Source of the DNA: JAJFUE01 sp041687335
Lineage (GTDB): Bacteria > Sumerlaeota > Sumerlaeia > MVZB01
Direction of reading: 5' to 3'
Assembly: GCA_041687335.1 (NCBI GenBank)
Contig: JAWLCE010000016.1
Span: forward strand, 1 to 64,000
Length of the DNA: 64,000 nt
Part shown: positions 9,758 to 18,284 of the stretch, piece by piece
Numbering within the stretch: position 1 is the first letter of the stretch
Layout: every line of letters starts with the position of its first letter
Made by a program: the position numbers and the translations under genes
The notes under the pieces: model-generated
Database searches by the model: none
Told to the model about the DNA's origin: nothing
The model's input: the letters and a program-made list of their open reading frames with translations, nothing else

Positions 9758-11680
9758 ATGTGCAATGAGATGATTCCAGTCCGGATTCATGAAGATAGCC
9801 ACTGGGCCAGTCGGGCCGTGGCGCTGGAAGTGGCGGCGCTGATCCGCACCCGCGCCGCCGAGGGCCGGTTGGCCGTGCTGGGGATGGCCACCGGCTCCAG
9901 CCCCGTTCAGGTCTACCGCGAGCTGATTCGGATGCACCGGGAGGAAGGGCTCGATTTTTCCAACGTCGTGACCTTCAACCTGGACGAATACTGGCCCCTT
10001 TCCCCCGAGGCAATCCAGTCCTACCACCATTGGATGCACCAGGTCTTCTTCAAGTTCGTCAACATTCCGGCGCGCAACATTCACCTGCCCTCGGGCAAGG
10101 TGGCGGAGTCGCGCGTGGAGGTCCATTGCCGCGACTATGAGCGCGAGATCGAGCGGGTCGGCGGGATCGACCTGCAGATCCTGGGGGTTGGGCGCTCCGG
10201 GCAACTGGGTTTCAATGAACCGGGCTCCGCGCGTGACAGCCGCACGCGGCTGCAGCCGCTGGACCGCGGGACACGTAAGGACGCCGCCGCCGAGTTTTTC
10301 GGCGAGGAGAACGTCCCGACAATGGCGATCTCAATGGGGCTGGGGACGATCCTGCAGGCGCGGCGCATCTGCCTGCTGGCCTTTGGCGAGGGCAAGGCGC
10401 CGATCATCCAACGCACGGTGGAAGGGCCGGTGACGGCCGACGTGCCGGCCAGCTACCTGCAGGAGCATCCCAACGCGACGATATTCCTGGACGATGCCGC
10501 CGCCGACAACCTGACCCGGATCTCAACGCCCTGGCGCGTGGGTTCGTGCGACTGGGACGACCTGCTTGTCCGGGAGGCGGTCATCTGGCTGGCGCGCCGG
10601 CTCAAGAAGCCGATCAGCAAGCTATCCGACGAGGATTATATTGAGAACGGGCTGGCCGAGTTGCTGCGGATCGGCGGTCGCGCCTACGACATCAACTACA
10701 AGGTCTTCCGCCGGATGATGAAGACGGTGACCGGGAGGCCGGCCGGCAAGCGCCCGCTGCGCATCCTGGTCTTCAGCCCGCACCCCGACGACGACGTGAT
10801 CTGCATGGGCGGCACGATGGCGAGGCTGAGCGAGCAGGGCCACGACCTGCACGTGGGCTACATGGTCAGCGGGGCGCTGGCGGTCTTTGACTACGACGTG
10901 GAGCGGCACGCGGATTTCGTCCGCCAGTTCAACCAGATCTTTGATTTGGCGCCCGAGATGTCGGTCAAGATCGAGGAGCACATCGACCGCTTTTTGCGCC
11001 ACAAATCCTCAGGGGAGAGCGATTCCACCGAGGTGGCGCGCGTCAAGGGGCTCATCCGGCGCACCGAGGCGATCATGGCGGCCAAATACTGCGGCCTGGG
11101 CGACGAACAGATTCACTTCCTCGACATGCCGTTTTATGACACCGGCACCACCGAGAAGCTGCCCATCGGGGAGGAGGACGTGGCGATCGTGCGCCGCCTG
11201 CTCGAGGAGGTCCGCCCGCAGATGATCTTTGCCGCCGGTGACATGAGCGACCCCCACGGGACGCATCGCCAGTGCCTGCAGGCCGTCATGGAGGCGTTGG
11301 CGGACTACAACCGCTGCCATGCCGGCGAGGAACCGGCGTTGTGGTATTACCGGGGGGCTTGGCAGGAATGGGCGCCCGAGCAGATCGACATGGCCGTGCC
11401 GCTCTCCCCGGAGGAGCTGCTGCGCAAGCGGCATGCGGTTTTCCGCCACGAGAGCCAGAAGGACAAGGCGATGTTCCCGGGGCCCAGCGACACACGCGAG
11501 TTCTGGCAGCGGGCCGAGGAACGCAACAAGGACACGGCCGTGCTGTTCGACAAACTGGGGCTGCCTGAATATCACGCGCTGGAGGCCTTCGCGCGGGCGC
11601 CGCTGGCCCGTCCGCGCCACATCGCGGCGATGTTCGAATCGGATGCCCAGTCGCAGCAGGAGCCCTCGCCGGTTAAGTGA
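9758..11680 (+). CDS. NagB-like glucosamine-6-phosphate deaminase domain fused to PIG-L deacetylase-like domain
   Basis: 640 residues, matching the long two-domain NagB proteins known in several diderm phyla. The N-terminal half is NagB/RpiA-type (MATGSSPVQVYRELIRMH, VTFNLDEYW). The C-terminal half (from about residue 335) is a PIG-L/LmbE N-deacetylase fold with the metal motif SPHPDDDVI and a second site SDPHGTHRQCL. The NagB active-site loop, usually G-x-x-D-G-H-I-x-F-N-E-P, reads GRSGQLGFNEP: Asp is Ser147 and His is Gln149, while Glu remains. The deaminase half may therefore be altered or inactive while the deacetylase half looks intact. The start is the ATG after AGAGAG; a GTG at 9659 would add 33 residues. 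A strong terminator follows. Confidence 0.85.
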   Translation: MCNEMIPVRIHEDSHWASRAVALEVAALIRTRAAEGRLAVLGMATGSSPVQVYRELIRMHREEGLDFSNVVTFNLDEYWPLSPEAIQSYHHWMHQVFFKFVNIPARNIHLPSGKVAESRVEVHCRDYEREIERVGGIDLQILGVGRSGQLGFNEPGSARDSRTRLQPLDRGTRKDAAAEFFGEENVPTMAISMGLGTILQARRICLLAFGEGKAPIIQRTVEGPVTADVPASYLQEHPNATIFLDDAAADNLTRISTPWRVGSCDWDDLLVREAVIWLARRLKKPISKLSDEDYIENGLAELLRIGGRAYDINYKVFRRMMKTVTGRPAGKRPLRILVFSPHPDDDVICMGGTMARLSEQGHDLHVGYMVSGALAVFDYDVERHADFVRQFNQIFDLAPEMSVKIEEHIDRFLRHKSSGESDSTEVARVKGLIRRTEAIMAAKYCGLGDEQIHFLDMPFYDTGTTEKLPIGEEDVAIVRRLLEEVRPQMIFAAGDMSDPHGTHRQCLQAVMEALADYNRCHAGEEPALWYYRGAWQEWAPEQIDMAVPLSPEELLRKRHAVFRHESQKDKAMFPGPSDTREFWQRAEERNKDTAVLFDKLGLPEYHALEAFARAPLARPRHIAAMFESDAQSQQEPSPVK

Positions 11681-11701
11681 GGCCGGAAGGACATGGACCC
11701 C

Positions 11702-11735
11702 GCGCCCGCAGGCCAAGAGCCTGCGGGCGCTTTTT
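11702..11735 (+). terminator. Rho-independent terminator after the NagB/PIG-L gene
   Basis: A 12-base GC-rich stem (11702-11713 with 11719-11730), 5-base loop and T5 tail. Perfect pairing. Confidence 0.9.
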
Positions 11736-11890
11736 ATGGGTCACCGGAATATGGGACGGGGGAACAAGGCCTGTGGCCGCGGGGCGGGCGGCACCGGGCA
11801 TGAGGAGGTCGCGAGAGGTCCCGCGCCCGCAAAAAATGTGCCCCAGTCCAATCGGGCGCCGGAAGCATTGACAGAAAAGGAGTTAGCTTC

Positions 11891-12055
11891 ATGAGGCGGG
11901 TCATTTCGACCCTGACCGGAGTATGCCGAAGCGCCACCACGTATAAAATTGAGTTGCCCATTGCGAGGACGAGAGTTATTTTAGTTCTTCAGCCGGCCGC
12001 AGCGCCCGCATCGAGCTGTCCTGTCAGGCCGGCGCCACGACGGACGGGCTGTTAG
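11891..12055 (+). CDS. Possible small ORF, 54 codons
   Basis: The ATG lies 9 bases after a good AAAAGGAG Shine-Dalgarno (11874-11881), in the otherwise empty 385-base gap before the DegT-family gene. The peptide is Arg-rich and basic, with no recognised motif or signal. It might be a leader peptide or chance. The rest of 11736-12121 shows no other feature except an AT-rich TATAAA at about 11941. Confidence 0.22.
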   Translation: MRRVISTLTGVCRSATTYKIELPIARTRVILVLQPAAAPASSCPVRPAPRRTGC

Positions 12056-12121
12056 CCCGCGGCGGCGGTCCTCTGAATCGGGGTCGCCTTCGATCATTTT
12101 ATGGGAATGGAAAACGCAGCG

Positions 12122-13246
12122 ATGACAGTTCCCTTTATAGACCTGGCGCGCATCCATCAGCCGCTGAAGGAAGACCTGCTCAAGGCGGTCGAAAAGGCGA
12201 TCGATGCCGGAGACTTTGTGCCGGGCCCCGCCCTGCGCCGGTTCGAGGAGAGCTTCGCCAGACGCATGGGCGTGGCCCACGCCGTCGGCGTCGGCTCCAG
12301 CGCCGATGCGATCTACCTGACGCTGCACGCGCTCGGGCTGCAGCCCGGCGACGAGGTGATCTGTCCGGCCTACGGCGATGCGACCCCGGCGGCGGCGGCG
12401 GCCCGCGTCGGCGCCACCGTGATCTTTGCCGATGTGGACGAGGATGGCCTGATCAACGTGGAGCAGGTGCGCGCGCTGGCCGGGGAACGGACCCGGGCGG
12501 TGATTGCGGTCCACCTGTTCGGGCGCGCCGTGGATGTGGCGACCTTGGGGGGGATTTGCGCGGATCTGGGCATTCACCTGATCGAGGATGTCTCCCACGC
12601 CGCCGGCGCGGCGATCAATGGTCGGGCGCTTGGCAGCTTCGGCACCGCCGGCACCTTCAACTTTCACCCGTCCAACAGCCTTGGGGCGCTGGGCGAGGGC
12701 GGGCTGGTGCTGACCGCCAACCAGGAGCTGGCCGAGCGGCTGCGGCTGTATCGCAACGGTGGGATCGACGCGAATGGCCGACTGATCGACCTGGACCTGT
12801 CCCGCCCGCTGGACTCGCTGCAGGCGGCCCTGCTCGAGGTCAAGCTGGTCAACCTGGACGAGGATATGGCTGATCGCACCGCCAATGCCGATTTTTATCG
12901 CGAGCAACTGGGCAACAATGCCTTCGGGCTGCCGCCGGTCACCGAGGAGTCGGCCCACGCCTACAGCTCGTTCGTAATCCGGCATCCGCAGCGCGACCAG
13001 TTGCGCAACTTCCTGCGCGACCGGCAGGTCGAGACGCGGGTGCCTTACGATCGGCCGCTGCCGCTTGAGCCATTCTTCGAATACCTGGGCTACCAGCCCG
13101 GACATTTTCCGGTGGCAGAACTGCTTTCGGCGGAGCTGCTGGCGCTGCCGATCATGCCGGGGCTGACACGCAAGGAGCTGGATGAGGTCGCTCACGCGAT
13201 GGGGCTCTACGCCCAGACCTTCCCCGCCACGACCACGGGCGGCTGA
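12122..13246 (+). CDS. DegT/DnrJ/EryC1-family protein lacking the PLP lysine
   Basis: 374 residues. The fold is that of sugar aminotransferases: PFIDLARIHQPLKEDL start, VGVGSSADAIYLTLHALGL, GDEVICPAYGDATP, FADVDEDG, AVHLFGRAVD-type strand and IEDVSHAAGA with the PLP-pyridine Asp. The internal-aldimine loop that normally reads H-P-x-K-N-L-G-A-L-G-D-G-G reads HPSNSLGALGEGG, so the catalytic Lys is Asn185 (codon AAC, 12674-12676). Members with a replaced Lys are known as PMP-dependent dehydratases (His there), so this may be a non-aminotransferase enzyme or a regulator. An ATG at 12101 would add 7 residues. Confidence 0.82.
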   Translation: MTVPFIDLARIHQPLKEDLLKAVEKAIDAGDFVPGPALRRFEESFARRMGVAHAVGVGSSADAIYLTLHALGLQPGDEVICPAYGDATPAAAAARVGATVIFADVDEDGLINVEQVRALAGERTRAVIAVHLFGRAVDVATLGGICADLGIHLIEDVSHAAGAAINGRALGSFGTAGTFNFHPSNSLGALGEGGLVLTANQELAERLRLYRNGGIDANGRLIDLDLSRPLDSLQAALLEVKLVNLDEDMADRTANADFYREQLGNNAFGLPPVTEESAHAYSSFVIRHPQRDQLRNFLRDRQVETRVPYDRPLPLEPFFEYLGYQPGHFPVAELLSAELLALPIMPGLTRKELDEVAHAMGLYAQTFPATTTGG

Positions 13247-13264
13247 GGTTTTCCAAATAAAGCA

Positions 13265-13313
13265 GGACCCCGCGCCCCGGGGGCAAGACCTTGGGCGCGG
13301 GGTCCTTTGTTTT
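13265..13313 (+). terminator. Rho-independent terminator after the DegT-family gene
   Basis: A 13-base stem GGACCCCGCGCCC (13265-13277) pairs with 13293-13305 and is followed by TTTGTTTTC. It separates the gene from ribD. Confidence 0.85.
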
Positions 13314-13371
13314 CTGGCGCGTCCCCCTGTTTTGTGATTGGATGAGCCATGGCCGGCAGAACACCCGGGGT

Positions 13372-14502
13372 ATGGAGTTCCTCGACTTGAGCACTTTCAG
13401 CCGCAACGACCAATCCTACATGCAGATGTCGCTGACGCTGGCGGCGCGCGGACGCGGGCGGACCGCTCCCAATCCGATGGTCGGGGCGGTCGTGGTGAAG
13501 AACGGTTTGGTGGTCGGGCGCGGCTATCACGTCCGCGCGGGCGAGGACCATGCCGAAGTGGTCGCGCTGCGTGAGGCGGGCGAGCTGGCCACGGGCGCCA
13601 CGCTCTACGTCTCGCTCGAGCCCTGCTGCCACCACGGCCGCACGCCCCCCTGCACCCAGGCGATCATCGACGCCGGCGTCAGCCGCGTGGTGGCGGCGAT
13701 GACCGACCCCAACCCGCTGGTCCAGGGCAAGGGGCTGGAGATGCTGCGCGCGGCCGGGATTCGCGCCGACGCCGGCTGCCTTGAGGCGCAGGCCCGCCGG
13801 CTTAACGAATTCTTCGTCACCTTCCATGAACTGAAGCGCCCGTTCATCACGATCAAGTGGGCGATGACGCTGTGCGGGCGCACCTCGCACGACAGCGGCA
13901 ACTCGCGCTGGATCTCGGGGGTCGAGGCGCGCGAGCAGGGGCATCGGCTGCGGGCGCTGCATGACGCCGTCATGGTCGGGATCGGCACGGTGCTGACCGA
14001 CGACCCGATGCTCAACGTGCGCCTGCCGGGCTATGACGGCAAGCAGCCGCACCGGATCGTCATCGATGGCGACCTCTCGCTGCCGACGCGCGCCCGGCTG
14101 CTGCGCGAGCGCGAAAAGGGGGAGGTGATCCTGTTCACGACTCCGTTCGCCAAGCCGGCCCAGATCGAATATCTGGAAAACGAGGGCTGCCGCGTCATTG
14201 TCATTCCCAGCAACCGGCGCATCGTGGACCTGGACATGGTGATGGTGGAGCTGCACCGGATGAACGTGACGTCGATCCTGGTCGAGGGTGGTCGCCAGAT
14301 CCACACGGGGTTGGTCTCACGCGGACTGGCCGACAAGGTGACGGCCTTTCTGGCGCCCAAAATTCTGGGGGGGATGCAACTGCGCAACCCGATCGAGGAC
14401 CTGGGGGTGGCCAACATGGACACCGCGCTGACGCTGCGCGAGGTCAAGTTCCAGTCCTATGGCCCCGATATCTGCATCGAAGGCTACCTGCGCGACATCT
14501 GA
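13372..14502 (+). CDS. ribD: Riboflavin biosynthesis deaminase/reductase
   Basis: 376 residues. The N-terminal deaminase (about 15-160) has the zinc motifs HAEVVALREAG and CCHHGRTPPC; the reductase half (from about 165) has IKWAMTLCGR, DSRWISG-like SRWISGVEARE, VGIGTVLTDDP and LVEGGRQIHTGL. It converts the GTP-cyclohydrolase product to the ribityl intermediate of flavin synthesis. The ATG at 13372 leaves about 15 residues before the conserved SYM, as usual; an ATG at 13342 is also possible. No FMN riboswitch was seen upstream. ribE/ribA are not adjacent. The membrane-protein gene follows after 11 bases. Confidence 0.92.
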   Translation: MEFLDLSTFSRNDQSYMQMSLTLAARGRGRTAPNPMVGAVVVKNGLVVGRGYHVRAGEDHAEVVALREAGELATGATLYVSLEPCCHHGRTPPCTQAIIDAGVSRVVAAMTDPNPLVQGKGLEMLRAAGIRADAGCLEAQARRLNEFFVTFHELKRPFITIKWAMTLCGRTSHDSGNSRWISGVEAREQGHRLRALHDAVMVGIGTVLTDDPMLNVRLPGYDGKQPHRIVIDGDLSLPTRARLLREREKGEVILFTTPFAKPAQIEYLENEGCRVIVIPSNRRIVDLDMVMVELHRMNVTSILVEGGRQIHTGLVSRGLADKVTAFLAPKILGGMQLRNPIEDLGVANMDTALTLREVKFQSYGPDICIEGYLRDI

Positions 14503-14513
14503 AGGACGGGCGC

Positions 14514-15455
14514 ATGCCGCTTGGTCAGCTCACGCACCTGCCCCACCGCCTGGCGCTGAATCCATTTTGGCCGCTGATGGTGCGTTTTGCCCGGCTCAAG
14601 GGGGGGTCCTTCGAGACCCTCTTCAGCATGGAAAAATACCTGCTGCGCTACAGCTGGCTGGGGCTGCTGCTGCTGTTCGCGCTGGTTCTGCCCAAGTTCG
14701 AGGAAATCGATTATTTGTCAACGCTGGTGCGGCTGGCCACGCTGGTCTACCCCTGCCTGTTCATCTGGTCGCTGACGCGGCTGGCTGGGGTGGAGCTGAT
14801 GCAGTTGCTGCTGGAGGCTCGCTGGACGGGGGAGGTGCTGGCCTCGCCACTGAACAACCGCGAGCTGAGCGACGGCTTTGCGATGCCGGTCTGGCTGATC
14901 GCGCGGCAGTATTTCCTCATCTCGCTGTTCTCGCTGGCGCTTTATACGCTCGAGACCAATGTGATCGTCTACGATGTTGAGGACGAGGTACTGCTGCTGG
15001 GTGAGACGATCGAGTATGGCTTGTTCTACTGGGGCGTCTTCTTCAGCTCGATCGCCTGGATCATCTTTCTTTACATCGGCCGGCTCTGGATCGAGGTGCG
15101 GCTGCGCAGCGGGCTGCTCAAGGGGCTGTCGACGCTGTTTCTGCTGCTATGCGGAATCACCTTGTTGGCCGCCTACCTGTCGCTGGTGATCCGCTGGCCG
15201 GGGCAGATGACGGACCCGGTCGTGCTGGTGGGGCTGGGCAGTCTGACGATTGGCTTGACCGCCGCAGCGCTCGGGCTACACCTGCTGCTACGGCGCAACT
15301 TCCGCCGCTACCTGCAGGGCCAGCTCGACCTGGACCCGCTGATCTACGATCAGGTCGACCCGCGAGCGACGGCCTGGTGGATTAACGATCAACTGCCGCA
15401 CGACATGGTGGCGAAGATCAGCAGCGACATGAACGCTCCAGAAGCCGGCCGCTGA
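14514..15455 (+). CDS. Multi-spanning membrane protein of unknown function
   Basis: 313 residues with six to seven hydrophobic helices (about 45-62, 72-92, 130-150, 165-195, 205-228, 238-260). The cytoplasmic-looking stretch LLEARWTGEVLASPLNNREL resembles the segment of ABC-2-type permeases in which a coupling helix precedes the second membrane span. No ATPase gene is nearby, so this is a weak hint only. AAGGA precedes the ATG and the ribD stop is 11 bases upstream, so the two are probably one transcript. It runs tail-to-tail into the peroxiredoxin gene. Confidence 0.6.
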   Translation: MPLGQLTHLPHRLALNPFWPLMVRFARLKGGSFETLFSMEKYLLRYSWLGLLLLFALVLPKFEEIDYLSTLVRLATLVYPCLFIWSLTRLAGVELMQLLLEARWTGEVLASPLNNRELSDGFAMPVWLIARQYFLISLFSLALYTLETNVIVYDVEDEVLLLGETIEYGLFYWGVFFSSIAWIIFLYIGRLWIEVRLRSGLLKGLSTLFLLLCGITLLAAYLSLVIRWPGQMTDPVVLVGLGSLTIGLTAAALGLHLLLRRNFRRYLQGQLDLDPLIYDQVDPRATAWWINDQLPHDMVAKISSDMNAPEAGR

Positions 15456-15465
15456 GGGCGCCGGC

Positions 15466-16173
15466 TCACTCTTTTTTGGCCAGCTTTTCAAGCAGTTCAA
15501 TCACCTGGGAGCTGTCGTCGGCGGCGGTCACCTTGGCGTTCTTGTGAAGGATCGTGCCATCGGGGCCGATGACGAAGGTCCAGCGCGAGGCGCTGACGCC
15601 GCGGCTGAGCAAGTGGCTGACGCCGTCGACCACGCGCCGCAGCTCGCCGCCATCACGGGTCGGCACGCCGAAACTGCGGGCCACTTCGCCCTTGGGGTCG
15701 GACAGCAGCGTGAAATTGAGCCCCTCGGCCTGGCGGAACAGCTTGAGCCCTTCTGGGGTATCGCCGCTGACGCCGACCACCTCGGCGCCCAGTTCAGCCA
15801 GGCGGGCCGAGTTGTCGCGGTAGGCGCAAGCTTGGGCGGTGCAGCCGCCGGTCATCGCCGCCGGGTAAAAATAGACGACCAGCGTCTTGCCCAGCTTCTT
15901 CTTGGAGTCGAACGGCTTGCCGTCCTGATCGAGCGCCTTGAAACGCGGTGCGGCGTCGCCGACCTTGAGGTCGACCTTCGCGACGGGGGAGGTGGGATCA
16001 TCCTGGCTGGTCATGGCGGGCTGGCTCCCTTCGGTTTTTCGGACGTTTACGGTTGGGGTGGAGGCGGTGTCGGACGGTCTGGATTGTGATTCAGCCGCTG
16101 CGGCGGCCCCAATGGCGGCCCAGATGGCCAGGCCGAAGATGGCCGAACCGAAGATCGAGATATGGATTTTCAT
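15466..16173 (-). CDS. bcp: Exported Bcp/AhpC-type peroxiredoxin
   Basis: 235 residues. A signal peptide (about 1-28) and a low-complexity linker precede a Bcp-type thioredoxin fold (from about 85: LKVGDAAPRFKALDQDGKPF). The peroxidatic Cys sits in GGCTAQACAYRD with a resolving Cys five residues later, as in atypical 2-Cys Bcp. Likely role is reduction of peroxides in the cell envelope. A strong GGAGGAGA Shine-Dalgarno precedes the ATG. The N-terminal export signal sets it apart from cytoplasmic Bcp. Confidence 0.87.
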   Translation of the reverse strand: MKIHISIFGSAIFGLAIWAAIGAAAAAESQSRPSDTASTPTVNVRKTEGSQPAMTSQDDPTSPVAKVDLKVGDAAPRFKALDQDGKPFDSKKKLGKTLVVYFYPAAMTGGCTAQACAYRDNSARLAELGAEVVGVSGDTPEGLKLFRQAEGLNFTLLSDPKGEVARSFGVPTRDGGELRRVVDGVSHLLSRGVSASRWTFVIGPDGTILHKNAKVTAADDSSQVIELLEKLAKKE

Positions 16174-16323
16174 GTTGTTGTCTCCTCCGCTGGTGCGGTT
16201 GGGCTGCCGGTTTGTCGTCCGGCGGACCGGCGGCCTGACAGGGAATCAACGATAACGGTCATGCCCATCGAAGCTTGTGTTGAGAGAAATCTTCAATTAT
16301 CAATTCGAATGGGGACAGCGGCT

Positions 16324-16478
16324 GGCCGCTCCCTTGAAAATTACCACGAATGCGTCGGATGGGCTTGGAGGGGGGGGCAGTCGTCCCTGACGGGACTTTG
16401 GGGGGAATTGGTCCCGCCCCCCGCCACTGAAGTGGCGGGCTGAAGGCGATGGTCCCTGCGGGACCGGGTGAATAGCGA
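16324..16478. repeat. 155-bp direct repeat, copy 1
   Basis: Nearly identical to 16572-16726 (only a few substitutions) and of the same length. It holds several internal hairpins such as GCCACTGAAGTGGCGGGC and GGTCCCTGCGGGACC. The short open frames inside it are not credible genes. Confidence 0.9.
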
Positions 16479-16571
16479 AATGTCGCATTTTCATCCTTCG
16501 TTGTGAGCCCATCTGGGCTCATGAGGAACTCCTACGGAGCTCTGACAAGGGGGCGTTGGTTGCTACAAACA

Positions 16572-16726
16572 GGCCGCTCCCTTGAAAATTACCCCGAATG
16601 CGTCGGATGGGCTTGGAGGGGGGGGCAGTCGTCCCTGGCGGGACTTTGGGGGAAATTGGTCCCGCCCCCCGCCACTGAAGTGGCGGGCTGAAGGCGATGG
16701 TCCCTGCGGGACCGGGTGAATAGCGA
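16572..16726. repeat. 155-bp direct repeat, copy 2
   Basis: Second copy, offset 248 bases from the first, in the 829-base gap between the peroxiredoxin and PfkB genes. The 93 bases between the copies have a small GAGCCCATCTGGGCTC hairpin (near 16505-16520). Confidence 0.9.
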
Positions 16727-16785
16727 GGGGGGATAGGGGTCATTTTTAGGATGGGTTCTGCAGTCACTGGCTGCTCCTCCAGAGC

Positions 16786-16895
16786 TATTTGCCCCTCCGG
16801 GGGGCTAATTCGCCCCGGCCAGCCACGCTCGAGGCGTTACACCAAACACATACTTTTGACCCGAGATGGCCTTCCGTGTCGGCTCGAAGAGCCGA
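16786..16895. repeat. Dispersed CCCCTCCG/GCCAGC hairpin repeat (family C, copy 1)
   Basis: It starts TTTGCCCCTCCGGGG, continues AATTCGCCCCGGCCAGCC and ends with the hairpin GTCGGCTCGAAGAGCCGAC. A diverged copy lies at 31027-31120. No coding potential. Confidence 0.6.
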
Positions 16896-17002
16896 CCCAC
16901 CTTTGAATCGCAGTTGAAAATGGGGGGGTGGGATTGATATTGTCGGAGGGCGAATCGCGCCACGACCGTAGACGTACCGACCACCGATCATCCAAAGGGA
17001 GC

Positions 17003-18091
17003 ATGACGAGTATGAAAATCAGCCTTCGCGAAAATTCCCGCTATTCCTTGCTGGTCCCGACCAGCATGGGCATCCGGATCACCCCCGTCAACGGGCAGCC
17101 GGTCCACACGGGCGGGACCTTCATCATGCAGGCGACGAGCGCCGAAACCAACGTGGCCACGGTCTCGGCGTATCTGGGACTGCCGGTCAAGGTGCTGACG
17201 ACGTTTGTCAAGGGCAGCCCGATCGCGCGGCTGATCAAGGACAGCCTGGCGGCGCGGCACATCGATTTCGAGGGTCCCGAGGTGGAGCAGGGGGGGCCCT
17301 GGGGCTATCGCCATCAGATCAACATCGCCGACAGCGGGATGGGCGCGCGCGGGCCGCGCGTCTGGAACGACCGCGCCGGCGAGGTCGGCCGCACGCTCAA
17401 CGTGAAGGATTTCGACCTGGATCGCATCTTCGGCGAGGAGGGCGTCCAGGTGGTGCACCTGTCGGGCCTGATCGGCGCGCTTTCGCCCGAGAGCAGCCAG
17501 TTCTGCCTTGAGCTGGCGCGCGCGGCGCGCAAGCACGGCACCCGCATCAGCTTTGACCTGAACCACCGCGCCTCGTTCTGGAAGAACCGCGAGAAGGAAC
17601 TGCACGAGATCTTCACCGAGATCGCCGATGCCTCCGACATCCTGGTCGGCAATGAGGAAGACTTCCAGCTTTGCCTGGGCATCGAGGGTCCCGAGGCGGG
17701 CGGCAAGGACCTGACCGCCAAGATCGAGAGTTTCAAGGAAATGATCGGGCGGGTCAAGAAGGCGTATCCGAAGACCTCGGTGTTCGCCACGACGCTGCGC
17801 CAGGTGATCCACACCAACAGCCACCTGTGGGGGGCGATCATGCTTGAGGGTGACAACTGGCACGTGGCCGAGCCGCGTGAGATTGCCGTGCTTGACCGCA
17901 TCGGCGGCGGCGACGGGTTCGTCGGCGGCATGATCTACGGCATCCTGAAGGGCTGGGAGGCCGAGAAGTGGGTCCAGTTCGGCTGGGCCAGCGGCGCGTT
18001 GGCGACCACCTTCCTGACCGATTACGGCATGCCGATGGACGAGGAAAGCGTCTGGAGCATCTGGCAGGGCAACGCACGCGTCAAGCGCTAA
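17003..18091 (+). CDS. PfkB-family sugar kinase, 2-keto-3-deoxygluconate kinase-like
   Basis: 362 residues. Ribokinase fold: substrate-lid region near residues 25-60, then SFDLNHRASFW, ILVGNEEDF and the catalytic/anion-hole motif DRIGGGDGFVGG with the base Asp. It is related to the kdgK product at 55118-56215 (shared DLN-(H/F)-R, GNEED and D-R-x-G-G-G-D), so a keto-sugar-acid or hexose substrate is likely, though not proven. GGGAG precedes the ATG; a longer frame from 16928 lacks a site and is not supported. It stands alone, with repeats upstream and a hairpin downstream. Confidence 0.82.
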   Translation: MTSMKISLRENSRYSLLVPTSMGIRITPVNGQPVHTGGTFIMQATSAETNVATVSAYLGLPVKVLTTFVKGSPIARLIKDSLAARHIDFEGPEVEQGGPWGYRHQINIADSGMGARGPRVWNDRAGEVGRTLNVKDFDLDRIFGEEGVQVVHLSGLIGALSPESSQFCLELARAARKHGTRISFDLNHRASFWKNREKELHEIFTEIADASDILVGNEEDFQLCLGIEGPEAGGKDLTAKIESFKEMIGRVKKAYPKTSVFATTLRQVIHTNSHLWGAIMLEGDNWHVAEPREIAVLDRIGGGDGFVGGMIYGILKGWEAEKWVQFGWASGALATTFLTDYGMPMDEESVWSIWQGNARVKR

Positions 18092-18115
18092 GCGAGCCGA
18101 CAGCGCAATCGAGCA

Positions 18116-18148
18116 GGGGCCGGGGGTGGCGATACCCCCGGCCCCCTT
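18116..18148 (+). terminator. Hairpin after the PfkB gene
   Basis: A 12-base GC-only stem (18116-18127 with 18134-18145), 6-base loop, then only TT. A strong hairpin with little U-tract; probable terminator. Confidence 0.6.
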
Positions 18149-18183
18149 GCATTGATGGAAGCGCACGGGCGCGGTTGCGGCTT

Positions 18184-18207
18184 ATTCATGAATCCCGTAT
18201 CATGAAT
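18184..18207. promoter_or_regulatory. Candidate operator upstream of acnB
   Basis: Perfect inverted repeat ATTCATGA-N8-TCATGAAT, with a third ATTCATGA half-site at 18267-18274 just before the acnB start. It has the symmetry of a dimeric regulator's site; the regulator is unknown. Confidence 0.35.
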
Positions 18208-18284
18208 GGAAAGTTTTTGGCCCGCGCCCGTCCAATCGGTAGGATGGATGAGGTTTTGGCAGATCAATTCATGAGGCAACAAAG

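Noticed and set aside
13314..13371. FMN riboswitch upstream of ribD
   Set aside because: Only about 60 bases separate the preceding terminator from the start; no RFN-element motifs are visible.
16928..17002. Longer start for the PfkB kinase
   Set aside because: No ribosome-binding site and no conservation expected; GGGAG precedes the ATG at 17003.
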